The position numbers and the translations under genes were made by a program. The notes under the pieces were generated by a model. The model did no database searches. It was given only the letters and a program-made list of their open reading frames with translations, and was not told the DNA's origin. From Leptidea sinapis (Eukaryota; Arthropoda; Insecta; Lepidoptera; Pieridae): a stretch of DNA of 64,000 nucleotides. The stretch spans positions 13,535,001 through 13,599,000 of the forward strand of contig NC_066284.1 of NCBI RefSeq assembly GCF_905404315.1, in the 5' to 3' direction. Each line of letters opens with the position of its first letter. Within the stretch, counting starts at the first letter, position 1. Positions 22,752 through 34,400 of the stretch are shown here, piece by piece.

Positions 22752-23465
22752 TTAATTCCGGCTTTATGATAGGCCTAAATTCACAATCACGAAATGACAT
22801 AACTACAAATTTATTTACATCAATTTAGAACTTAATACAAATACGCTTATCTCATATTCTTAAAGTGATTATGACAACCTCAGAACTTTTTCTTAAATTA
22901 CGAAAAATAACATATAAAAACTTGAAGTAATAGGAACTCTGTAACCATAGATTTGACTTCTGTCAAAAAACCTAGTGCTGTACGAAAATGAGTAAACATA
23001 TCGATAAGTTAGTGAAAACTAGAATGATGTAGTCAGGGTTGATAAAGTTTTATTTGAAAGGATGGACAATATTTAGCTCAATTCAAATAAAATCAAGACA
23101 GCGTACACGAATAGTCTTGGAAAGTTTCAATATAAATATTATATTTACCTGGGATGCAATACACGCATAAAACATTGTTTTTTTATATGGTTATGTTTGT
23201 AAAGTAGCTTTGATTCAGTTCAGTGCAGCCCTGTTTCACTGCAACCAATGTGATCTATTGCGATAGCCACTGTTAACTATCGCTCACTGTCTAGATTGAT
23301 TCATTTCATGAATAGTTTTTTTATAAGTATTCATCATTATTCTGTATAATCCCAGGGGTCAGTAAGACATGAGATTTTATTAACCGTACAGCTTCCATAC
23401 GTAATGCGCGTGCGGATAGAAAATTTCCAAAACAAGCAGAAACAAATTATTAATAAAAAGAGAAT
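22752..23465. repeat. Interspersed repeat R, copy 1 (uninterrupted)
   Basis: About 715 bp that match the two flanks of the foldback and LINE insertion at 60435-62960. Shared landmarks are ATAGGCCTAAATTCACAATC, ATCGATAAGTTAGTGAAAAC, AAGACAGCGTACACGAATAG and GAAAATTTCCAAAACAAGCA. No coding capacity is visible. It may be a non-autonomous DNA element. Confidence 0.7.
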
Positions 23466-24554
23466 AAGCAGAGTTTTCGATCTATTTTTTACAATTCTAT
23501 GACGTATTTCCTCTACTCAACCTTTTCGGTGGAACCTATTTATGTCAAATATTTTAGTTAAAAACTTTTTTTTGACGATATTTAAAAATAAACGCCTATT
23601 TGGTTTAACTGGAATCTAACACATATTTGTTAAATAATAATTAGCTGTATCTAAGAGACACTTAAAACTATTAATTTTAATTCATCGTAGTACCTCTTGT
23701 ACCAATTATCACAACCATATACTAACATTTTGCTTACTTACACCCTTATCGCGCATGGAAAAGAGCAATTCTTGAATACAATTTATAAAGATAAAATTTA
23801 TCTCGATAAAATTATATCGATATGTTTACATGCATTCACTTGAGTAGTAAGAAATGTTTGCATTACTTATTCTAACATAAGTTACTTTGATTAAACGTAA
23901 AGGTAAATGAACCATACGTCGTGATATTATGGTTCATTTTTAATTGTATATTTTGCACAATAAATATGGATTGTATTTAAATCGGAAAATTATGATTACT
24001 GATGATAGGAAATCCCTTCGTTGGACATATTTTTATTGCGGCTATGATTTCTACATTCAACTACGGCACAATAAGGCATATTTGTATTTTTTTTTAAATA
24101 ATTATGCTTCACTTGACATCAAATGACTGGTCTCACTTGAGCCTCGAGTAGGTACATTTGTACACAATACTGGCGACAGGGTAACGCCCACATGCCACTT
24201 TCACTAGTTTTTTCTGTTCCGTCTACTACAATATCTGCTATCCCTTTCGCGTATGCGATTTTTTTGGTTGGACCCAGTTCATCGGCACCCAACAAATAAT
24301 GGCTGCGGTGGTAAAATACAATTTTATTTAAATTCTAATAGTATACATTTTGATTGTAAATATGTAATTGAGTGGTTTAGTAGGAATTCAGTTATTATTA
24401 AAATATGGGACGTTGTTGTTTAAAACGTTGTACAAATCGTCCAAAACGAAAACATGAAAACATAATACACGTCAGAGACTATTGCTATCTTATTAACATA
24501 CGCTGTCAGCGAATCTAGAGTTCATCTTCTACGGTCTATTGGAACGAAGCTAAA
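23466..24554. other. AT-rich stretch without recognised genes
   Basis: No coding sequence or repeat family recognised. Confidence 0.3.
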
Positions 24555-24935
24555 AATGCTTGGCTAAATATTGCAAGTTTTCAAATTTTTCAGATGATTT
24601 AATATGTCAAAAAGCAGGGGATGCACTTCTTTCTAACTCAGCCTTTGATAATCTTTTGATCAGATCTACTGACAGAACAGAGCGTGCTCATCTTTTGGCC
24701 CTGACACAAAATGAGTTAGGCTTTTGGTTACAAGCGTTGTCTTCTGCGCCGATTGGAACGCTACTTGATAAAATGACATTGTCATTATGCTTATCACGTC
24801 GCGTCGTCTAGGTATAAAATTAAACGAACCATATCAATGCCGATGTGCCATGCAGGTACATGCTCTTGGGTATAACGGGATACCTAAAATCGGCAGGCTG
24901 AATCAGACGTCGAACAAAGTAGGTATTGTCTACGC
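24555..24935 (+). pseudogene. Fragment of the same RT-related retroelement (region with Cys-rich motif)
   Basis: A frame of 83 codons (24560-24811) reads STDRTERAHLLALTQNELGF and continues GFWLQALSSAPIGTLLDK. After a short break come QCRCGMQVHALGYNGI-like and KSAGxxRRRTK-like sequence. The order RARLLAL...WLQALPS...C.CG..VD..G.HGL.C..SAGR is the segment just upstream of the WDATC block in the family seen at 21885-22215. Frameshifts show that it is dead. Confidence 0.45.
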
Positions 24936-25351
24936 GCCTCAATTGGCCTAATATAAACCCAAGTACTGGCAGGTGTTTCTGTCAACAGATCAGCTATCCA
25001 ACTGCTGCCAGTTTTCTTGGCACACTTCTCCGTAATGATAGTTTATTATTTTTGAGAACCTTAATCTCTATTTCTTCAATATTTTGTAGTCGTAACTCGT
25101 AAGCACTGTTTTGCTGAATGAATGTAAAATATATCATATAATTATATAAATATCTTGACATTTTACTGATAAAATTTTTCATATGACTCCCAATAAAGTT
25201 TTACATTTCATAAAAACAAAATTTTATAACATATGAGAAAATCTGTAGGTTTTTATAGGTAAAATATAGTCCCTACTCCTATTATCCGTACCACAAAGTG
25301 TATCATCTAATACTTTTAAAGTTCTATACCTATTTTGTAGGTTAGTGACTT
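24936..25351. other. AT-rich stretch without recognised genes
   Basis: No coding sequence recognised. Confidence 0.3.
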
Positions 25352-25710
25352 TTGACCAATATTATTAAAGTTAAAGAGACAGACAAAATTCAAAAACGCA
25401 CACAAGATGTGTCAAAAGCAAAAGTGGAAACAGACATTCTGAGGGAAAAGAAAGAGAAATGGACAGAAACCGTAACAGAATGGTATCCAAGAGACGGGAA
25501 ACGAAGAAAAGGTAGACATATTAGAAGGTGGGGGGACGATTTTAAAAGGATAGCAGGACCGGACTGGATGAGAGTAGCTAGAGACCGAATAAAGTGGAAG
25601 TCCTTAGAGGAGGCCTTTGTCGAGAGAAAAATTACTAGTTAAGCTAATGATAGTTTTATTTATAAGAAAAATTAAGTCACTAGCAATAAAGGCTATTTTA
25701 TTTTTATTTT
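25352..25710 (+). pseudogene. RTE-type LINE, ORF C terminus and 3' end
   Basis: The 96-codon frame ends in WTETVTEWYPRDGKRRKGRH, then IRRWGDDFKRIAGPDWMRVA, RDRIKWKSLEEAFVERK and a TAA. The WTxxVTEWxPxDGKRxxGRxxxRWxDD signature is the typical end of RTE-clade ORF2 proteins (endonuclease-reverse transcriptase). The short AT-rich 3' UTR (AATAAAGGC then TTTTATTTTTATTTT) also fits. Only the C terminus is present. Confidence 0.75.
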
Positions 25711-27923
25711 ATTATATAAAGTTTAAACATGTACAATCATATTACATAGATTAATAAAAAACTATCTATGTACAGCTCCATGTTTCTGAAAAATAAAATA
25801 AAATTGTCTATGGAATCACAGAACTGAATCTTGTAAAAGATTAGGCCATTTCATAAAACAAATGTATAGTATCTCGCAGAAAATATCTACGGGCCAGTTA
25901 TATTTATTTCAGCATTACAATTTTCTTTAAATTGTATCGTGAACCGTGTTGTAGGTCTATTGGAAGCGTTTCACCTGCTAATTGCGGAATATTAAGCAGT
26001 CTTGTTTCTGCAAACAGAAAAAAGATTTGCTCTCAGTGGAGAAATAAGGTAAACATTGATTTATTTTCACCTGATGAAGACGATAGTAGGATTATCTGAT
26101 TGTAACAATTTCTTCGTGTTACATGATGTATAGAGTGTTTATAATTATTTTTAGCGCATCCTTGTACGAAATGAAAGTTTGACTTATGCCACATATTCTT
26201 GAATGGCAGCTGGCCGATGTACTTTTAGTACGGGTGTAGGTACTTACGATGCAACGTAAACTGTCTGTAGCATTTTTTGATTTAAAGATTAGTTATTATT
26301 GTAATATCATTCTTTTTTAAAAATATTCAGGTAAAGGCAAATAGTTTCTGAGAATTGTTATTCTGTTTTAAAATGACAATTATTAAACTTGTCAGCTGGG
26401 TTGAGTCATTGGTACAACTTTTTTTGTTCTTTCTATACTAGTTGTAATTGTAAACATTTAGAAAACAGTATTTCTCTATTACTCATAAACAGTGTTGCTC
26501 TTAAAATTATACAAATATTTTTTCCTCCCACCTCTAACACAACTGAATTCAAGATATTCATAATTCAGAAGCAAAATGTAATTGACACAAAGCTATAATT
26601 GTAATCCTGCCTTTCTTTAAAAATGTGATTAAATAAAATCTGTTTATGATTATAAACATATGACAATAACTTTTTATTTATTAATTCTTTATAAAGAGTA
26701 TATAATGCACTAGTTATATCCCAACAATTTATAACAGCTGTATGACATTCTAATGTAAACACAAAGCAAAAGAAAAGTTTTAGTTTGAATAAATGAATAT
26801 AAAGTATGTTCTCTTCCTCATCAATCATATCTCTTTTCAAATCTTTTATATTTTGTTTACAAATCAGCAAGTTACTTGTTGAACTAATACTTTTTTCACA
26901 AATATATGTTTCTAAATTAATCATGTGAACTAACTAATAGGTCTTTATTATTTATTCGTTTTTGACAGTATCTAGCTGTCAATATCTTTTTACAAGCCAT
27001 TTTAAAGAATTACCTATGTTCATAGCATAATAAAGCACACTTAAATATTAAATAGCATAGAGGTGTTGGAACTATAATAAAACAAAAAACATGTTGTGAT
27101 TTAGGAAGGAGTGTGCTGTACTTACATATTTGAATTAATTACTGTCTTACTTCTGCAGGTATTCACATCCTACAAAAACTTTTGCCACTTGTATTTACTA
27201 ACATTCTAATTCTTATATTAGAAGATAAAAAGTGAGTTAAATAAATAATAATAAAAATATAACATTTATGCACCAACCCAACATAAGAAAATACAATTAC
27301 AGGTTTTTAATTTTTCTAAAAATTATTTCATTCAAATAGATTACATTATATCATGGTTCTATGAATTGATGCAAGATTAGCCCACCATTAGAGCATTCTT
27401 TATGGGTTTACATTAAGGTTATAATTTATTCATTTAATTGGTCATAGAACCTCATAGTAAAATATCACCCATTATATATATATATTTTTTTTTAAATAAG
27501 ATTTTGTCACAATATAATGTCGTACAATAACATTTATTTTTAAATTGCCAGAGATTGGTTGTCCATTGTCAATTATAATACTAATAACCCAGTAATTTAA
27601 AAAGAAATAATAATTGTCATTAAATAGTAAGTTTGTATTTCTTTATTAGTGCATAAAAGGTGGCTTTCCTATTTTTAATTGTTTGAAATTATTATATTTA
27701 AATAAAACTTATAATATGATAAGATAATATATAAGTATGTGTCTAAGTGACATGCCAGTGTCACGGTCAAACTTGCTTTACATTAATATCTGCATATTAA
27801 ATATAATATAGAGTATACATATACATATTACTTACAATAAATAGTGTTTATCAATATGTTTCCAGGGGAATGATGGCATAAGGAAGTATCATACCAATTC
27901 CATGATGGAAAAACTGGTTTTAG
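25711..27923. other. Probable intergenic or promoter region upstream of CNOT4
   Basis: AT-rich, with a MITE-like fragment at about 27323-27440 related to 21286-21396. The 5' untranslated exon(s) and promoter of CNOT4 should lie here or just downstream, since the first coding exon has an acceptor in front of it. I cannot place them. Confidence 0.3.
26565..26924 (-). CDS. Hypothetical 119-codon frame, unrecognised
   Basis: An ATG-initiated frame (MINLETYICEKSISSTSNLL...) with a mixed composition: an acidic/basic N-terminal half with KDLKRDMIDEEENILYIHLF and a hydrophobic middle (FFCFVFTLECHTAVI). It lies in divergent orientation to CNOT4. I recognise no family. It could be an exon of a small AT-rich gene or a chance frame. 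Confidence 0.2.
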   Translation of the reverse strand: MINLETYICEKSISSTSNLLICKQNIKDLKRDMIDEEENILYIHLFKLKLFFCFVFTLECHTAVINCWDITSALYTLYKELINKKLLSYVYNHKQILFNHIFKERQDYNYSFVSITFCF

Positions 27924-28298
27924 TTTTTTTTATGACAATAAGGAACAAGACTAGGAAGAAATTCAGCTGATGGTTATTGATATGCCCATTACAATGCAGT
28001 GCCACTCAGGTTCCTTAAAAATCCAAAAACTCTGAGTGGCACTACAATTGGGCTCATCACCTTGTGACACAAGACGTTAAGTTTCATTTGCCCAGTAATA
28101 GCACTAGCTACGGTGCCATTGTAACTGAAACATAATAATGCTTACACATAGTAATGTGTAAACATTATTATGCATTATGCAGTGCATATGCAGTGAAGCT
28201 ACTGCTTCACAGCAGATAATGCAAAATAGGCATCATTTGTGGTACCCATAATCTAGCTGGCATTCAATTCAAATGAGACTCCTACTGGTATCTTACTT
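27924..28298 (+). repeat. Interspersed repeat A, copy A1
   Basis: It shares with A3 (52730-53052) the landmarks CAGCTGATGG, AATGCAGTGCC, CATTTGCCCAGTAAT, CACTAGCTACGG, TGGTACCCAT and CCTACTGGT. An internal hairpin is formed by ATAATGCTTACACAT and ATGTGTAAACATTAT. Non-coding. Confidence 0.65.
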
Positions 28299-28369
28299 GG
28301 CAGTGAGTGTGCCAACAGGTGTTTTACATGAAAATGTGAAAGTATAATTTCATACATTTTTGGTTGCAG

Positions 28370-28462
28370 GGTGATCCTGTGGTTAGTATTTGCTGTGGAG
28401 TACAATAACAATCTCCTGTTGGATCTAGGATGTCAGTACTGAATCAGAGTGGAGAAGAACAG
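28370..28462 (+). CDS. CNOT4: CNOT4 exon 1 (5' UTR and start codon)
   Basis: After the acceptor TTGGTTGCAG, 60 bp of leader precede ATG 28430-28432. The frame MSVLNQSGEEQ ends exactly at a GT (GTTTCC, a weak donor) in phase 0, matching the next exon, which begins with the RING domain. The sequence resembles the short N terminus before the RING in insect CNOT4. The acceptor implies at least one upstream untranslated exon. Confidence 0.7.
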
Positions 28463-31400
28463 GTTTCCTTTCATACTTTATATTCATGCTTATATTATTG
28501 GACTGACACTGGGTATGTGACCAATCATCAGATAGGCTTAGGTTTTATGAAGAAAATTTTAAAGATGATTTGAAACATGTTGCTGAATGATTTATATAAA
28601 GTTCTGACCAGTTAAAGAATTAAGTTGGATAGTTCCGTCGTAATACTAATAAGAAGTTTTCTAAATCAGATTAGTTTGTATAAAGGTGTGTCTTAAATTT
28701 CTTTCTGTCTTTCTTTTTTTTAAATAATATTTGCTATTGATAAGAACTTCTAACGGGTTACAAATTAGATCTTTTCTGTATTTAGATTTAATTAGGATTT
28801 TATTTTTCATTAGGATGGGAATCTACTAAGTACTTGTGAGATCTTGAAATAAATAATTATATAATATTTTGAAGAAAAATATTTTATTGAATGCTTAGTC
28901 TTAAAGCAATCTGATAATTTTGACAGTTTACACTCGAAAATATCTGAAAAATATTGTGCTTCATAAAAATAATAGTACATACACTTGCCACTAAATACTA
29001 TTCATACATTTAAAAGGCAATACTTCTTCTCAATTATATATATTTTTATGGAATTGTTCTGTAAAAATAAAACTGGCATATTGAGACCTAGTTTTTTCAC
29101 AACGAGTGCAAAGAATTTCCATTCTATAATAAATATATAAACACATATAAAGCGTGAATAAGTTGACTAGTCAATTTTGTTATCATTTCTGAATAATTTT
29201 ACATTTAATTTATTAACTGTGTATTTTAAGTTCACACAGCAGTTACAATGTTAGTTAACATTACATCTCCTACATAGTAGTAAACATTCAATAGCTTTTT
29301 AATAACCTTACATATGTCTATTGCTAATACAGAGACCGATCATATTGGCTGCAGTTGAATCAGCAATCAATAACAAGCTTGTATAGATCATGTCTGCTAA
29401 AATCCTATTTTTGACTTTACGGTGATTCTCTTTTATGGCTTGGGTTTTCTTTTGTATATCATAGACTACACATAGCTCAATAGTTCACGCGGTCCCCACA
29501 CATTACAACAGCATCAACCCACCGTGTTAGCCTCTTACAAGTCACCCGATCACAGAAGGACACAATTCTTTTTTTTAAATTTCCGAGGATCATTGTGCTT
29601 GAGCTGTTGCACTACCAATGTGACACAGAATAGATGTTGATCCCCTGTACTATCCAATTTCATACCAGACTCTGTAGTACCTGCCAATCGATGTGTCACT
29701 TAAAGCATTGCATGGAGCTGGATTCAGAGAATCTGAATTGCAAGTTATTTCTTCCGTGCAATTTATTCTTGCATTCAGATTCGAAAACCCTAGTCCCGGA
29801 CCCACGTAAATATCAATCATTCAGTAATATTAATTTTTAACTTCTGTGTGATTTTTTTTCAAATATAGTTTATTATCAATAAATGTTTGCATTACATATT
29901 TTGTGAATTGTTCAACTTGCAGGTGGAATGTCCTCTGTGTATGGAACCCTTGGAGGTGGACGACCTTCATTTCTATCCGTGCACATGTGGTTATCAGGTG
30001 AGTAGGAATTAAAAGCAATTTCATTAAAAGTAAAAACTACTGTAGGTCCACTGAACAGTTTATTTTGTTTACACTAGACTATGCAAAGCTTGTTCTGGTA
30101 AAGTCTGCTCAAGTTCTTGAAAAACCAAAAAAAAAATTGAGAAATAAGTAGTAGTGCCACTACATTTGCGCTCGTCACCTTGAGACATAAGATGTTAAGT
30201 GTCATTTGCCCAGTAATTTCACTAGCCTACGGCGCACACGCCTATACTCAGGGCAGATCAACCGAATCCGCACTCTATTGCGTAACATCTCTCGCAATGA
30301 AAGGATTATCACGTAAACAATCAACCTTAGGTGCTTTTATTGATATCGAAGGCGCCTTCGACAAAACCCCTTTCACTAGCATAGGCCGAGCGCTAGCCGC
30401 TCATGATGTAGATCCTACAATTGCCGGGTGGATAGACAGCATGTTGAGGCATAGGGCGATACGATTTACTGTGAACACCAGTACTAGATGTGTGGTGGCA
30501 ACGGGCTGCCCACAAGGAGGGGTACTCTCGCCGCTGCTCTGGAACCTTGTGGTAGATGAGCTCATCACAAGGCTAAACAAAAAGAAACTGTACACGGTGG
30601 GCTATGCTGACGACCTCGCCATTCTAATAACAAGACCAGTCGAGAACGTCTTATGTAGCCTCATGAGATCTGCTTTTAAGATTTTGGAAGAATGGTGCGC
30701 GCAACACAAACTCACAGCTAATCCGTCAAAGACGGAACTAATACTATTCACTAACAAACGCAGCCTTGGTAATCTAACATTACCAAAGCTGTTCAACACC
30801 GAACTAAGCCTTACTAAAGAAGTTAAATACCTGGGGGTTATACTGGATAGTAAGTTGCTTTGGAACAAACACCTTGAAAACAAGCTGGAAAAAGCATGCA
30901 TCATCTTTTGACAGTGCAGAAGACTTATAGGCAGAACCTGGGGTCTTGCTCCAAAGATAAGCAGATGGCTCTATACAGCAGTCATCAGACCAATTATCTC
31001 CTACGGAGCAATAGCGTGGTGGCCCAGGACAGAGCTTGTGACAGTACAAACCAAGCTGCAGCGTTTCCAGCGGCTGGCTGCGCCTTCCTCGGCCCTTGAA
31101 ACTATTCTAGGGCTAACACCACTCGACATACACTTTCAACAAGACAATGGCGACTTTACGTCTAAAGCTGTTGGGTGTATGGAAGAATGAAGACGGCTTA
31201 ACAGATAAGCTCTGGAATAGGGTAACAAAGGATTATCCACTCTGTGAGGCACCATGTGATAAGATAACTAAAACAAATACCTTCCATAAAAACTATCACA
31301 TACAGCTATATGAGAAAGATGCTGACCAGTCAGGTGTAAACGAACTAAGAATTTACACAGACGGCTCGAAAATGGCTACTGGAACTGGTGCCGGCATATT

Positions 31401-34400
31401 CTCACAGGAACTAAACATACACATTTCCATACCCTTGGGCACACACAGCTCCATCTTCCAATGTGAGTGCGTAGCCATCAAGGAAGCCGCCAGCGCTATA
31501 TTAAGAAGAAAGGTACATAGCCACAACATCAGATTTCTTTCTGACAGTATGGCGGTACTAACAGCGCTGAAGGGTACCACACACAACTCAGCACTAATAC
31601 ACGAATATCACCAAACCCTGGAGCAAGTTGCCTCTTATAACCAGGTAACTCTGCAATGGATCAAGGGACATAGTGGTTCGTTGGGTAATGATGCAGCGGA
31701 TGAGCTTGCAAGGCGGGCATCGGCAAATACAGTGTCTGGTCCATTGCCACTTCTGCCACTGCCCTTCAGCCAAATGCGCTCATGGATACGCTCTCTCACC
31801 AACGACCTACACAACACCCGATGGATGAATGTCTCAAGCTGTAGACAGTCGAAGGTGGCGATACCTGCACTATCGCCCAAACTGACACGTAGACTTATGA
31901 GCCTCAACAGACATACATGACATCCGTATAATGGTGGGCACCCTAACGGGTCACACATCACTAAACAAACACCTCTTCACAATCGGCGTAACGGACAGCC
32001 CTAAGTGCAGAGGTTGTCTGACCGAAGACGAAACGGTCGCTCACGTAATCCTGGAATGTGCGGGGGTGGCCAACCAAGGGGCAAAAACCTTAACCAATAC
32101 AAGGTCGCTCCAAGAAGTCTGTGAACACCCCAGGAATGTTCTGAACTTCTGGAAGGAGCTGGGCTGGTTGGAGTAACCGGCCATTACTGCACGCAAAATG
32201 GACCCATGCTAGTGGTTTAATTGCGGAAACAGGAGCCCTATACCATACCATAGCCTACGGCGCCCTTCAGACTGAAACACAACAATGATTACTGCTTCAC
32301 TGCAGAAATAGGCGCCGCTATGGTACCCATAAGCTAACCGGCATCCTATGCAAAGGAGCCTCCGACTGGTGAAAGTTCACCAAGAGAGTGTGATCGGCTA
32401 GAGCAATCTCTTCGTATACCGAGAGGGTGACCACTTGATCAACGACCGACAGTACGACTTTCATCATGGTCGGTCGGCAGGCGATTTCTGGAATACCTAA
32501 CACGGGCGGCGGTAATGGAGAGCAAGAGGGCAGGCCTGGCAGTTAGCCTGGATGTAGGGAAGGCCTTTGATGGTGTATGGCAAAACTGCCATCATTTGGG
32601 CAAGAGTTTATGCAAGTGGACCTCCAGCTTCCTCACTGGGCGCAGCATACATGTTGTTGTCGACGGTTATTGCCCGACCCCGAAGCCCGTGAACGCTGGA
32701 GTGCACAAAGGCTGTGTGCTATCTCCTGCACTGTTTCTTCTGCATACCAATGATATGTTGGTCACCTCCAAAACACATACTATGCAGACCACAGCACGGG
32801 TGATGCCGTATACATAGGCCATGCAGGTTTCTCTCGGGAAATCGTCGACAAGTGCCGAGAGAAACTTGTGTCTTCTATCGAGACCTCTCTTGAGATGATC
32901 GCGCAATGGGGTAAATTTAACCTTGTCCAATTTAACCCCCAGAAGACTCAAGTTTGCGCGTTTACCACTAAAACAATCCCATTTGTCGTATCACTGCTCT
33001 TCGACAACAATTCCCTTAAAGCCTCGCGTAGTGTACTGGGTCTCGAAATCTCGAGCGATTGCCAATTCCGCGGTCATCTGGAGGGCAAAGCCAAAGTGGC
33101 TTCGAAGAAACTAGGCCTCATAAATAGAGCACGGCAATATTTCAAGCTGGCCCACATTCTAGCGCTCTACAAAGCTCTACAGGTCCGGCCATATATGAAG
33201 TATTGCTGTCATCTCTGGTCTGTGTGCTCTGTGAACGGCTGGATCACTTGGCGTTGCGTAGAGACGTCACTCTTCTGTGTGTCTTCTACTGCATTTACCA
33301 CGGGGAGTGTTCCTAAGAGCTTGTTCATCTAATTCCTTCCGCCGAATTCCACCTTCGACCACGACACGCCACAGATTAGGATATCATCCCTACCACCTGG
33401 ATGTGTGGCGGTCCTCCACAGTGCGGTTTTCAAGGGGTTTTCTTCCACGTACTACAAAGCTGTGGAATGAGCTTCCTTGGGCGGTGTTTCCGGGACGATA
33501 CGACCTTCAAAAACAAAATCCCAGAAAATGTTCAAAATAAATGTACGACATTCAAAAGAATCGTAAAAAAAAGATTGTGTTTTAAATGTTACTATAACAT
33601 AATTGATTTTGTTAATGATAGCACTGATTGGGAATGGAGCGATCGCCCTCAGGCTATTAAATAATAAATTTTATTGTATTACATTATAATGATATTTTTA
33701 TGAAAAAAAAAGGAACAGTGGCCCGCTGAGTTTGTAGCGCCCGTTCTTCTCATATCTGAGGCAAACTTTTTGAACGTCTGGTAGTTTTTGACTTTTAATA
33801 CGGGATTTCATATCCTTATAAAACTATTTGAATTTGAATAAAATAATACAAATAGTAGTATTATCTATAAAATTTTTGAAAAGGAAGTTGGTACCTTCCT
33901 TCGCACCCACAACTTCTTCATACATCATTTTGGGATATGTCGAGACTTGAGTCTCAATGGGCAGATAATGACGATTAAGTTCAGATTAGACTAAAAAATT
34001 TTTAATGATTACCCATACTCAAATCAAAATCACTTTATTCATGTAGGTCAAGGAAATGTTACTTATGAATGTCAAAAAATTACATTTCTTGCTAAATTTA
34101 CCGCCACTTTATAAAGCTCGTGTCTTATTAGACTCGGATGTAAACTGATTTATACAGAATGGCTTTGTAAATCAATTCCAAACAACGTACCTATACTAGC
34201 TGATAAGATTAATATTATGATAACTAAATATTATCCAACATTGTCACTGGCAAGTAAACTGTGATAATCAGTTGCATTAGTGTCGATATTTCCTGTGTGG
34301 TTTGACGTGAATATTTAGAAGGTAATAATATATTATAGTAAGTAATATTATGAATGTGATATTAACTCTGTCTGTTTGTTATATTTACACGCTTCAATTT

